A stretch of DNA of 12,504 bases from Deltaproteobacteria bacterium (lineage in GTDB: Bacteria; Desulfobacterota; DSM-4660; Desulfatiglandales; HGW-15), in the NCBI GenBank assembly GCA_016929815.1, contig JAFGIC010000121.1:1-12504 (forward strand), given 5' to 3'. The position numbers were made by a program, and so were the translations under genes. Position 1 is the first letter of the stretch; each line of letters starts with the position of its first letter. The notes under the pieces are model-generated. The model had not been told where the DNA came from. It was given only the letters and a program-made list of their open reading frames with translations, and did no database searches. Positions 5,425 to 12,496 of this stretch are shown one piece after another.

Positions 5425-6882
5425 TTAACCGGCTGACTTTGCATATACTGCCGCGGATTCGCCTGCCATCCTTCCTGAGTTGAGCGCCCAACCCATGGTG
5501 TTGCCAGGTAGGACAAAGGGATAACTGTCTCCGTAGATAGTATTGGCGTCCGTGCCGGCTCCATAAAGTCCCGGTATCGCGTTCCAATCCTTATCCAAAA
5601 CCTCCAGCTTATAATTGACCTTGATTCCGCCAAGGCTGCCGTAGGCGCCAGGGAGGAATTTCATTGCATAGAACCTGGGTGTCTTGACGGGTTTCAGGGA
5701 TTTATGTCGCTTGTGAAATACAGGGTCATATCCCTTTTCGCAGAAGCCATTATATTCTTCGATTCCTGCCTTCAGTCCTGCTGCATCGATGCCTGTCTGG
5801 GCAACCAGGTCATCAAGTGAATCTGCTACATATACATATTTGTAGCCTATATCCTTTGATTTCTTTATAAGTTCATCAAATTTCTCCAGCTTCATGAATG
5901 GAAAGGTTACATGCACTTCTTCGTAACCCTGTTCCATGAACTTCCTTATATTTTCATCAAATATATTAAAGGCGCACCTTCCCTTTTGATGGCTTATTGC
6001 ATTGCCTGTAAATGTGGCATTGGGGATTATGGCCTCATCCATGAAGCGTTCTCCCATTATATTGCAGAAATAATTGGGCTGACGGAATGCCTCCATGAGC
6101 TCAGGATCAACGGGATTGATGTCATCAGTTCCTCCTGCTGGCGGCAGGAACATCATCTCCATCTGCATCGGAGTCTGGTATGCGCCCACTTCCCATGCCA
6201 TCTTGAGACCTTCTCCTGCTAAACCTGGTATTCTGAATGACTGCATATCAACGCCCCACTCATATCCTGTGAATTTCTTGATCAGCTGGGGGTTGTCTCC
6301 GAAACCGCCTGTGGCTACGATAGCAGCCTTGCAGGCAACCTCTACCTTTTCGCCGTTCCTGTCCTCGCCTATAACGCCTGTGATCTTTCCGCCCTGCTTG
6401 AGGATCTTTTTCCCCGGGGTCTGCAGGAGGAATTCAACGCCCCTTTCCTTTGCCTTTTCAAAAAGCACCCTGTAAAGATTACGCGCACAACCTTCTCCGC
6501 CGGGGGCAACTACGTGCCATGTAGGCCATCCTCCCGGGAAATATGGTACTGCATCCCAGAACTCAACGCCCATATTCATGAGCCATTCTATAGTGGTTGT
6601 GGCCTTGTCAAAGTAAGTGCTTACAAGTTTTGCATCTACCTGGTAATGGGTGTAATGCATCATGGCCTTGAATGCCTCTTCCTTTGAAGGTCCCATCTGT
6701 TTTAAACGCTGGATCGGGCTCTCAAGACCGAAAGGTCCCATGCCCATGCTTCCCGTGCCGCCTGTTGTTGACGCCTTTTCAAGGGCGACAACCTTAGCGC
6801 CTTTTTCAACAGCAGCGTTACACGCAGCAAGTCCTGAAGCCCCTGCGGCGATCACTACTACATCAGCTTCTAATTTTTGCAT
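5425..6882 (-). CDS. FAD-dependent oxidoreductase, fumarate reductase/3-ketosteroid dehydrogenase superfamily
   Basis: A 485-residue flavoprotein without signal peptide, membrane segment or heme motifs, so probably a soluble cytoplasmic enzyme. The N-terminal Rossmann motif reads 'VVVIAAGASGLAA' with Ala12 where the first glycine of GxGxxG is usual, then Glu35 for the ribose. 'ATGGFGDN' (190-197) and the C-terminal FAD block 'IPGLYGAGTDAN...GWALNSGRMAG' (436-474) are typical of the SdhA/FccA/KstD superfamily. By eye alignment, the fumarate-reductase acid residues are not conserved: the proton-donor Arg after 'GERFMDE' falls on Pro287, and the His before the LGG element falls on Gly415. It is therefore probably not a fumarate reductase. 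Dehydrogenation or reduction of a C=C bond in another substrate is inference. The start has AGGAG seven nt upstream. It has its own promoter and terminator; the neighbouring dehydrogenase may act on related compounds, but nothing shows it. Confidence 0.88.
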   Translation of the reverse strand: MQKLEADVVVIAAGASGLAACNAAVEKGAKVVALEKASTTGGTGSMGMGPFGLESPIQRLKQMGPSKEEAFKAMMHYTHYQVDAKLVSTYFDKATTTIEWLMNMGVEFWDAVPYFPGGWPTWHVVAPGGEGCARNLYRVLFEKAKERGVEFLLQTPGKKILKQGGKITGVIGEDRNGEKVEVACKAAIVATGGFGDNPQLIKKFTGYEWGVDMQSFRIPGLAGEGLKMAWEVGAYQTPMQMEMMFLPPAGGTDDINPVDPELMEAFRQPNYFCNIMGERFMDEAIIPNATFTGNAISHQKGRCAFNIFDENIRKFMEQGYEEVHVTFPFMKLEKFDELIKKSKDIGYKYVYVADSLDDLVAQTGIDAAGLKAGIEEYNGFCEKGYDPVFHKRHKSLKPVKTPRFYAMKFLPGAYGSLGGIKVNYKLEVLDKDWNAIPGLYGAGTDANTIYGDSYPFVLPGNTMGWALNSGRMAGESAAVYAKSAG

Positions 6883-6906
6883 TATTAATTCTCCTCTTAA
6901 TGATTT

Positions 6907-6961
6907 ATCTGTAATTTTTTGTCAAATAATACAATATTATCACTTAAAAATTATTACAGAT
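6907..6961 (-). promoter_or_regulatory. Nested inverted repeats in the flavoprotein leader
   Basis: Perfect nine-bp arms ATCTGTAAT (6907-6915) and ATTACAGAT (6953-6961) enclose a T5/A5 pairing and a central perfect dyad ATAATA-CAA-TATTAT (6926-6940). The predicted transcription start near 6962 places the whole element at the extreme 5' end of the mRNA, ahead of the AGGAG site. It could be an RNA hairpin or paired operator half-sites. Confidence 0.55.
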
Positions 6962-6968
6962 TGGTTTA

Positions 6969-6997
6969 TTTATATAAATATAATAAAATTATGTCAA
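6969..6997 (-). promoter_or_regulatory. Sigma70-type promoter of the flavoprotein gene
   Basis: Minus strand: perfect -35 TTGACA (6997-6992), 17-nt spacer, -10 TATAAA (6974-6969). It lies in an A+T-rich intergenic stretch downstream of the terminator at 7048-7078, so the flavoprotein gene is transcribed independently of the TonB operon. Confidence 0.75.
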
Positions 6998-7047
6998 TGA
7001 TCTTTTATTGGAATTGAACAAGATGGAAACTTGATACCCTTGAAATA

Positions 7048-7078
7048 GAAAACCCTCATGTTATACATGAGGGTTTTC
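7048..7078 (-). terminator. Terminator of the DUF3450-ExbB-ExbD-TonB-TPR operon
   Basis: A 13-bp perfect stem (GAAAACCCTCATG/CATGAGGGTTTTC) with a five-nt loop, 15 nt beyond the TPR stop codon. The downstream arm ends in TTTTC followed by TATTTC on the minus strand, consistent with a rho-independent terminator. The stem is symmetric enough to work on both strands. Confidence 0.82.
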
Positions 7079-7093
7079 AAGAAATATATTCTT

Positions 7094-8410
7094 TTATTCA
7101 GTGGCAGTAAACGACGTTTCTCCTTCAATATTTGCCTTTGCCTCTTCAATTGCAGCTTCTAGATCAGCCCTGGCAGTTTCAAGGGACTCAATTACCTCAA
7201 CCAGATATTTCGCAGTGCTCTTGATATCCTTGAAGCCTATTGCCTTTTCAAAGGCCTGTTTTGCCGTGGGCCAGTCTTCCATGTCCCATGCGGCATATCC
7301 CTTAATCATATACGCGTTTCCCTGATTAGGATCAACAGCTATAATATCGTCCGCTGCTTTAATGGCATCTTCATTCTTCCGAGATTCAAGAAGTATGGTT
7401 GCCTTCTGAATCATAAAATCGGTATCTTTTTTCTTACTGAGGGTCTCATCAATATAGGATACACATTTATCGAACCGGTTTGTAGAATAATATCCTTTAA
7501 TGATCTGCAACTTGTCATCTTTTGCCATTTCTAATTCTTTAGAATATTTAACAAGAGACTTTGATGTCCTGAGCGGTACATTGAGATAGTTATAAAGGCC
7601 AATAAGATTGTCCAGATCCTTTTTTTCTGGTGTTTTAATATCGTATGCTATTTCAAGGGTAGCAGCTATATTCTGATAATCATTGGTTTCATAATACATC
7701 TGCCCGAGGAGCAGCCAGTATTCACTCTTTAGTGGTTTCAGGTCCATCATCTGGTAGAGGTACTTTCTCATCTCATCTTTCTGGCCCAGTTCCTCACTGA
7801 TTCTATAGATGGTTTCCAGTATCTCAAAATCAGGCTCAGTTTTCAATCCATACAGCTGTATAAAAACACGCTTTGCCGCCGTAAGGTCTTCCGCCGCGTA
7901 ATAACACAAGGCAGCATTTCTGAGATGTTCAGTATTGTTCCCTGGTATTACTTGGTAGCACTTCTCAAATAGCTTTGCCCCCTCAATGTATGACTGTTTG
8001 TCATCATTTTTTTGTGCATGATTAACAATACATTGAGTTTGATTTGTGAGAAATTCCGTATTTTCGGGAAAAATGTTGAAGGCCTCTCCAAAGGTTTTTG
8101 AGGCCTCATTGAATTTATCCTGGTTAAAATAAGCTACCCCAAGCATTGAATAAAGTATCTCAGGTTTATATGTAGGGTTTGTGGCAAGATAGTCCACAAG
8201 GGTCTTTTCCGCAGTAGCAAAGTCTTCAATCTGTAATGCTTCACTGGCTGCTACCAGGGCTGCCTGTCCTTCTTTTGTCATTTTTTCATCTTCTACCCTT
8301 TGTGCCTCTTCGCCTTCTTCTTGTGCGAATAAATTATGGGGTAAAACGACCATTGCGAAAAAAAACAAAAGAAATATTATTGAATTTATATGATGTCTGT
8401 CAGTTTTCAT
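7094..8410 (-). CDS. Secreted tetratricopeptide-repeat protein of the TonB operon
   Basis: A 438-residue exported protein: charged N-terminus, hydrophobic core at about 9-24 and cleavage site near 'LFA/QEE' (29/30). No lipobox cysteine is seen, so it is probably soluble in the periplasm. TPR-like helix pairs recur along the mature chain, for example about 52-80, 84-116 ('YSMLGVAYFNQDKFNEASKT'), 164-186, 231-262, 303-325 and 331-397 ('AYMIKGYAAWDMEDWPTAKQ'). The C-terminus is acidic and alanine-rich helix. It is the last operon gene, nine nt after tonB and directly before the terminator. A TPR protein at this position is also known in Vibrio TonB3-type loci, where it is thought to act with the TonB complex. 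A scaffold linking the inner-membrane motor to an envelope partner is the reasonable inference. Confidence 0.88.
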   Translation of the reverse strand: MKTDRHHINSIIFLLFFFAMVVLPHNLFAQEEGEEAQRVEDEKMTKEGQAALVAASEALQIEDFATAEKTLVDYLATNPTYKPEILYSMLGVAYFNQDKFNEASKTFGEAFNIFPENTEFLTNQTQCIVNHAQKNDDKQSYIEGAKLFEKCYQVIPGNNTEHLRNAALCYYAAEDLTAAKRVFIQLYGLKTEPDFEILETIYRISEELGQKDEMRKYLYQMMDLKPLKSEYWLLLGQMYYETNDYQNIAATLEIAYDIKTPEKKDLDNLIGLYNYLNVPLRTSKSLVKYSKELEMAKDDKLQIIKGYYSTNRFDKCVSYIDETLSKKKDTDFMIQKATILLESRKNEDAIKAADDIIAVDPNQGNAYMIKGYAAWDMEDWPTAKQAFEKAIGFKDIKSTAKYLVEVIESLETARADLEAAIEEAKANIEGETSFTATE

Positions 8411-8419
8411 AGTATCTCT

Positions 8420-9115
8420 TTATCTTAATTGAAATGCCATAGGCGCGTTAACAATACAATCGACTGCTTTTCCATCCTTTTCAGCGGGCTTGAATTTGTA
8501 TTTAAGTATAGCTTCAATGGCGGCCTCGTCAAATACACCTTCCGGCTCAGATTCACTTATCTCAGGTTCAACGACATTACCATCGGAATCCACTATGAAT
8601 CTCAGAACCACCCTGCCCTCTATATTGTTCCTTTTTGCAAGAAATGGGTATTGAGGCGGAACCGATCTGAGAACCGTAGGCGGCTTATCAACCTGGCTCA
8701 GTTCAAATGCCGTTCTGTAAAGTGATGAATCTACTTTAAACAGATCTTTCCCTGTGCCCTGAATATCTCCACTCTGGACCATACCGATACTTACCGTTCC
8801 CGCTATCCCTGCGCCGGCCGCACCTCCATCCACTAAGTCGAATTTAGGCGCATCCGCTTTTTGCTTTGCTGTTTCTTGTCTTTTGATCTCCTTTGGTCTT
8901 GTCTCTTCCTGTTTTTTTCTTATATCAGGAGCCTTCTGTGTTTTAGCCTTAAAAATCATTATCTGGGTCTGTTCAGGAATTTCATTCGATGTACGACTAA
9001 TGGATGTCAACAAAGGCAGCAGAACAAATAAAACAGCAGTTGCAACAATAGGTCCTATAACGATTACCAAAAAGCCGCTAAAACCAAAACCTGACTGTTG
9101 ATATGTAGTAGTCAT
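8420..9115 (-). CDS. tonB: TonB energy-transducing protein
   Basis: A 231-residue periplasm-spanning protein that carries the ExbB/ExbD motor force to outer-membrane partners. It has a short cytoplasmic N-terminus, one membrane anchor (about 14-38), a Lys/Glu/Pro-containing linker (about 55-95), a Gly-rich patch (96-123), and a C-terminal TonB domain (about 150-230). The C-terminal domain includes 'PPQYPFLAKRNNIEGRVVLRF' features and the 'VDSDGNVVEPEI' and 'FDEAAIEAILKYKFKPA' blocks. The linker is shorter and less proline-rich than in E. coli TonB, resembling the TonB2/TonB3 type. Its ATG is three nt after the exbD stop, with AAGGA nine nt upstream inside the exbD end, so the two are coupled. 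Confidence 0.92.
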   Translation of the reverse strand: MTTTYQQSGFGFSGFLVIVIGPIVATAVLFVLLPLLTSISRTSNEIPEQTQIMIFKAKTQKAPDIRKKQEETRPKEIKRQETAKQKADAPKFDLVDGGAAGAGIAGTVSIGMVQSGDIQGTGKDLFKVDSSLYRTAFELSQVDKPPTVLRSVPPQYPFLAKRNNIEGRVVLRFIVDSDGNVVEPEISESEPEGVFDEAAIEAILKYKFKPAEKDGKAVDCIVNAPMAFQLR

Positions 9116-9118
9116 AAT

Positions 9119-9520
9119 CTATTCCTTTGTAGCGGCTACAACAACATTTGTTATCCCTGCCGCTCTTACTTCGTCCAGCACCTCAATGGAAACGCCGAAA
9201 AGACTGTTTTTATCAGCCGTTATAACGACGTTGCCAAGTGGATTCTCGTGTCTGAAACGCTCCATTGTGGCCCTCACCGATCTGATATCAACATTCTTGC
9301 TGTCAATCCAGACCGCGCCATCTTCTGTAACTGCCACAATAATGGTTGTTTTTTCCGCAGTTTCAGCGGTTGACGCAATGGGTCGTTTGACTTCTACACC
9401 GGATTCCTTGACAAAACTTGTAGTTACAAGGAAAAATATGAGGAGTATAAATACCATATCAATAAGAGGCGCCATATTGATTTCTGTATCTTTTGTTTTT
9501 CTTCCGACATCTAATTTCAT
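9119..9520 (-). CDS. exbD: ExbD/TolR-family proton-channel subunit
   Basis: A 133-residue protein with a cytoplasmic N-terminus, a single membrane helix (about 18-36) and a periplasmic domain. The helix begins 'INMAPLIDMVFILLIFFLVTT'-like, with Asp21 in the place of the essential proton-carrying aspartate of ExbD (Asp25 in E. coli). The periplasmic part ends 'FGVSIEVLDEVRAAGITNVVVAA', the usual ExbD fold end. The start has AGAGGA nine nt upstream. It works with the ExbB proteins encoded just upstream and TonB just downstream. Confidence 0.95.
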   Translation of the reverse strand: MKLDVGRKTKDTEINMAPLIDMVFILLIFFLVTTSFVKESGVEVKRPIASTAETAEKTTIIVAVTEDGAVWIDSKNVDIRSVRATMERFRHENPLGNVVITADKNSLFGVSIEVLDEVRAAGITNVVVAATKE

Positions 9521-9547
9521 AAGACTATCCTCTTTAAATTAAGTTTA

Positions 9548-10147
9548 TTATTTCTTCAACGGCACATCCAGAAGCAATATGCAGAACCTCTGAATCTTTG
9601 TATAAACCTCATTCGCCTGTCTGCTTAAAAAAGAGACAAAAAACAGGCCTGGAACAGCAATTATAAGGCCTGTTTCTGTTGTGATGAGTGCTTCTGATAT
9701 ACCTCCAGCAAGGGCACGCGCATTACCGGTTCCATACATGGAAATAACCTCAAAGGTTGATATCATGCCCATAACCGTTCCAAGCAATCCCAACAATGGA
9801 GCTATTCCGGCGAGAACCGCTATGGTAGAAGTATGTTTATCAATAAAAGCCTTCTGACGTATGGAAAGACTGTTTACAATATTCCTGTTCAGGTTTTCAC
9901 TTGTTGTCTGTTCTGCGACGTATCCGTCCATCAGTTGTCTCTGCCAGAAAGAGCATGAAAAATCCGGTTTTCCAATAGAGCTTATACAATCCGCTGCAGA
10001 TTTACTTCCTTTTGTGTAGGCCCTCATATCTATTATCTTTTTAAATATAAGGACCCACATAGCGAGACACGTCAGCAGAAGCGGGTACATTGCAAATCCG
10101 CCAAGCCCCACCTGCTCAATAGTTGCTTCATATAAATCGTATAACAC
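9548..10147 (-). CDS. exbB: ExbB/TolQ-family proton-channel subunit (short form)
   Basis: A 199-residue inner-membrane protein with three helices (about 20-36, 107-133, 150-174) in the ExbB/TolQ/MotA family. The channel block 'GIAPLLGLLGTVMGMISTF' and 'GGISEALITTETGLIIAVPG' holds the conserved glutamate and threonines that line the proton path. GTG is the start: GGAGG at 10154-10158 lies six nt before it, while the ATG at 10150-10152 sits one nt after the GGAGG and is out of frame. It is 16 nt after the TtpC-like gene, with which it shares the C-terminal channel block, so the operon encodes two ExbB paralogues. It is the likely pentameric core for ExbD. Confidence 0.93.
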   Translation of the reverse strand: MLYDLYEATIEQVGLGGFAMYPLLLTCLAMWVLIFKKIIDMRAYTKGSKSAADCISSIGKPDFSCSFWQRQLMDGYVAEQTTSENLNRNIVNSLSIRQKAFIDKHTSTIAVLAGIAPLLGLLGTVMGMISTFEVISMYGTGNARALAGGISEALITTETGLIIAVPGLFFVSFLSRQANEVYTKIQRFCILLLDVPLKK

Positions 10148-10153
10148 TTCATG

Positions 10154-10158
10154 CCTCC
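10154..10158 (-). promoter_or_regulatory. Shine-Dalgarno that fixes the GTG start of exbB
   Basis: GGAGG on the minus strand, six nt before the GTG at 10145-10147. The nearby ATG (10150-10152) is only one nt away and reads a different frame that stops after about 26 codons, so it is not the start. Confidence 0.75.
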
Positions 10159-10163
10159 GATTA

Positions 10164-11576
10164 TCAGGCCTTTTGTTTAATCATTGTTACAATAAATGAT
10201 GTTCCTTTTTCCTGCATATCGTAAATGATACCATCAACCTGGCGTTCAAGAAGGTGGTGAATAAGCATTACCGGGACAGCAAGAATCAAGCCGAATTGGG
10301 TAGTTAACAATGCCTCTGAAATACCGCCGGCCATAAGTCTCGGGTCTCCTGTACCGGCAGTTGTAATGACCTGGAAAACCGTGATCATACCTGTAACCGT
10401 GCCGAGAAGTCCCAGCAGCGGTGCGATAGCACCGAGAAGCGATAATGCGCCCAGCCATCTTTCCAGTTTAGGCAGAATCTTAAGTATTGATTCCTGGAGA
10501 GAGTTCTCAAGCACCTCCTGTGATTCACCTTCATGTTGAAGAACGCCTTCAAGCATCTGGCATGTCGGCACCCTGCTCTTCAATGAGCAATAATCGCGTG
10601 CCTCCTTGTATTTGTTCTGTTTCGCCAGTTCCTTTATCTCATTTATCACCTTTTCAGAAGCCCTTGACTTACTGCCCAGAACAATGGTCCTTTCAATTGC
10701 AATAAGTGCTGCCAGACAGGCAACCGCGAAGATGAAATACATAACAGGACCGCCCTTTGCCATCCATTCCCACAGGTTCTCCCCTTCTGTAAATTCTGAG
10801 AAAGCGCCTCCTGTTGCCGACGGGTCTATAGGAGCTACGTTGCTTGTCTCATTAAAAAAGGCCTTTATATTTTTTTTCGCAGAATAGCCAATCTCACCCG
10901 TAACGGCGATCAGGTTCTGCCCGGATGAATCCGGAAGCAGGAAACCGATATTCCCATCCGGCAATCGATAATAGGCGGTAATACGGCCTATACGTATAAT
11001 ATCGCCGGTTGTAATCTTGCCGTCGGGACCTATAAACTCTCCGGTCCTTCTTTTAATCTGGCCCTGCTCTTCCATCTCCTGGAAAAAGAAATCAACAAGG
11101 GTCTTGATTCCTTCCAGGCCGGGGAACTTCTTTTGTGTGGACAGTTCATTTAGCACTTCAGTCCTGTCGGGATACTCGGCGGTGATAAAATTGTCCCTGC
11201 TCAGGGTGATGGCGTCATCGGCCGTGCCGCGGATCGTACCTTCAATAGAGTCAATCTCGGCCTGTTCATCCGTAAGCTCGGTCCTGAGGTTCGCTTCTTC
11301 CTTCTGGAGCCTCTCGAATTCGGCCCTGAGTGCGTCGTAGGCGCCTTGAGCCCTTTTCTCTTCTGCCTTCAGCTGCGCCAGTTCCTGTTCCAGCGCGGCA
11401 CTATCCATAGTTGCAAGCTGCTCCGTTTCAGCAGCATCTTTGACCGCCTGGGTCTGATCATTTTCAATTTGCTGTGCTACCTGCCCCCATTCCTCAGCGG
11501 CAATCACGCTGCCTGAAAGGGCGACAAGAAACATGACCGATAAAATAACCGTGATTTTTTTCAATTGATTTGCCAT
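10164..11576 (-). CDS. ttpC: TtpC-like ExbB/TolQ protein with long periplasmic N-terminal domain
   Basis: A 470-residue membrane protein. Residues 1-27 form a signal peptide ending 'SVIAA/EE'. Residues about 56-115 are a charged coiled coil. Residues 150-245 form a periplasmic domain with the motif 'RIGRITAYYRLPDG' (195-208). Residues 270-470 are an ExbB/TolQ channel unit with helices at about 277-298, 374-400 and 424-443, including 'GAIAPLLGLLGTVTGMITVFQVI' features and 'GGISEALLTTQFGLILAVP'. This layout is that of TtpC, which Vibrio TonB2-type systems need in addition to ExbB/ExbD. The ATG overlaps the upstream stop by one nt (TAATG), with AGGAG ten nt before it. It probably adds a periplasmic arm to the ExbB-ExbD motor. 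The annotation 'MotA/TolQ/ExbB proton channel' is equivalent. Confidence 0.9.
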   Translation of the reverse strand: MANQLKKITVILSVMFLVALSGSVIAAEEWGQVAQQIENDQTQAVKDAAETEQLATMDSAALEQELAQLKAEEKRAQGAYDALRAEFERLQKEEANLRTELTDEQAEIDSIEGTIRGTADDAITLSRDNFITAEYPDRTEVLNELSTQKKFPGLEGIKTLVDFFFQEMEEQGQIKRRTGEFIGPDGKITTGDIIRIGRITAYYRLPDGNIGFLLPDSSGQNLIAVTGEIGYSAKKNIKAFFNETSNVAPIDPSATGGAFSEFTEGENLWEWMAKGGPVMYFIFAVACLAALIAIERTIVLGSKSRASEKVINEIKELAKQNKYKEARDYCSLKSRVPTCQMLEGVLQHEGESQEVLENSLQESILKILPKLERWLGALSLLGAIAPLLGLLGTVTGMITVFQVITTAGTGDPRLMAGGISEALLTTQFGLILAVPVMLIHHLLERQVDGIIYDMQEKGTSFIVTMIKQKA

Positions 11577-12337
11577 TATTCTATTACTCCTAAAGGAAGA
11601 TCAACTAATTCAACTGTCCGCTCACCTGATGCTATACTTACGGCCCGGCGGATACTCCTGTTTAATTCTTCTGGGACCTTCTCCCATTTTTGGGCGTCCT
11701 CATTCCAGCGGCCTGTCTCAGTGCCGTCCAGATTCCTGTAAAACATTCCAACGCGTCCCAATCTGAAGGTTGTAACCTGCACATCCTCTCCGTCTATGTT
11801 GATCTGGGTTTCATCCGTTTCAAGCTGTTTTCCGTAATCCGCCTCGATCTGGAGACCTTCTGCCAGGACCATGCGAAGTTTTTCACTCATTGATACTTCA
11901 TAGTTATTTATTGTATCTCTTAAATTTTCAATCCTTTTTGTTCTTTCTTCCGTATTAAAGGTAAGGTCATTATCAATGAATTGTTCCATGCGGTTAATTA
12001 CTTCATCGAGGTAAGGCTCCAGCTGTTCACGCAGGGTAAGAATTTCCGTCTTCTGGAATTCGAGGTTTGCGATGTTTTCCTTAACGGAATTTACGTAAAC
12101 ATTGTACTGTTTTTGACGATAATCAAGCCATGCAATCTTATATTTGACATTGCGGATTTCTTCCAGCATGCCGCTTCTGTCTGCGTTCAATTTGTCGGCT
12201 TTTTCCTGGGCCTTGCCCTCAACTCCAAGGGCGTCCGACACCTTTTTCTGAACCTGAGTAGGAGTCGACTGTGCGGATACGGCCGCTGCTCCAAAAAGTA
12301 TTAGAAGTGCCGTTGTTAATAGGATGCGTTGAATCAT
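11576..12337 (-). CDS. DUF3450-family periplasmic coiled-coil protein
   Basis: A 253-residue exported protein with signal peptide 'LLTTALLILFGAAAVSA/QS' (cleavage about 22/23) and no lipobox, so probably periplasmic. Two long helical regions follow (about 26-105 and 107-170), the first a likely coiled coil. Then comes a compact C-terminal part with 'FRLGRVGMFYRNLDG' (191-205) and 'RWNEDAQKW'. This is the pattern of DUF3450 proteins, regularly found in front of TtpC/ExbB/ExbD/TonB genes. The start is supported by GGGAG eight nt upstream. It is the first operon gene and translationally coupled to the TtpC-like gene. Its biochemical function is unknown. The motif it shares with its neighbour points to a joint periplasmic assembly. 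Confidence 0.87.
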   Translation of the reverse strand: MIQRILLTTALLILFGAAAVSAQSTPTQVQKKVSDALGVEGKAQEKADKLNADRSGMLEEIRNVKYKIAWLDYRQKQYNVYVNSVKENIANLEFQKTEILTLREQLEPYLDEVINRMEQFIDNDLTFNTEERTKRIENLRDTINNYEVSMSEKLRMVLAEGLQIEADYGKQLETDETQINIDGEDVQVTTFRLGRVGMFYRNLDGTETGRWNEDAQKWEKVPEELNRSIRRAVSIASGERTVELVDLPLGVIE

Positions 12338-12409
12338 ATTTTATCTCCCTTCATTACATTACTGTTGCTGCTTGTTTGACGTTGCCGTGTCGTTTATCAA
12401 CACGCACTG

Positions 12410-12439
12410 ATTATAATGAAAATGCGCACAACCGTTTAA
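12410..12439 (-). promoter_or_regulatory. Promoter of the TonB operon (proximal candidate)
   Basis: A perfect -10 TATAAT lies on the minus strand at 12415-12410, with only a weak -35 (TTAAAC at 12439-12434, 18-nt spacer). The weak -35 and the inverted repeat over it suggest an activated or regulated promoter, if it is used. Confidence 0.35.
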
Positions 12440-12454
12440 TTAATTACGCATTTT
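12419..12454. repeat. Gapped inverted repeat in the TonB operon promoter region
   Basis: Perfect eight-bp arms AAAATGCG (12419-12426) and CGCATTTT (12447-12454), separated by 20 nt. It covers the -35 region of the proximal promoter candidate and lies just downstream of the distal one, a good position for a regulator bound as two half-sites. I cannot name the regulator. Confidence 0.45.
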
Positions 12455-12467
12455 TAGATCAAAAAAC

Positions 12468-12496
12468 TTTCTAGTTGAACAATTACAAACTGTCAA
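12468..12496 (-). promoter_or_regulatory. Promoter of the TonB operon (distal candidate)
   Basis: Minus strand: perfect -35 TTGACA (12496-12491), 17-nt spacer, -10 TAGAAA (12473-12468, four of six). The predicted start is near 12461, giving a leader of about 124 nt before the DUF3450 ATG. Confidence 0.55.

Noticed and set aside
6897..6925. Second TTGACA (6925-6920) as another flavoprotein promoter.
   Set aside because: The hexamer 17 nt downstream (CATTAA) is a poor -10 and would overlap the ribosome binding region; the upstream TTGACA-N17-TATAAA is far better.
10072..10152. Short out-of-frame ORF of about 26 codons from the ATG at 10150-10152, overlapping the exbB start.
   Set aside because: The ATG is only one nt from the GGAGG, too close for initiation, and the encoded peptide has no notable features.
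12408..12430. Fur box in the TonB operon promoter (GATTATAATGAAAAT stretch).
   Set aside because: Only about 11 of 19 positions fit the consensus and the second half is poor, which is not above chance in A+T-rich DNA.
511..12474. Plus-strand open frames opposite the listed genes.
   Set aside because: They lie antisense inside well-recognised minus-strand genes, lack ribosome binding sites and show no family motifs; they follow from the codon use of the real genes.
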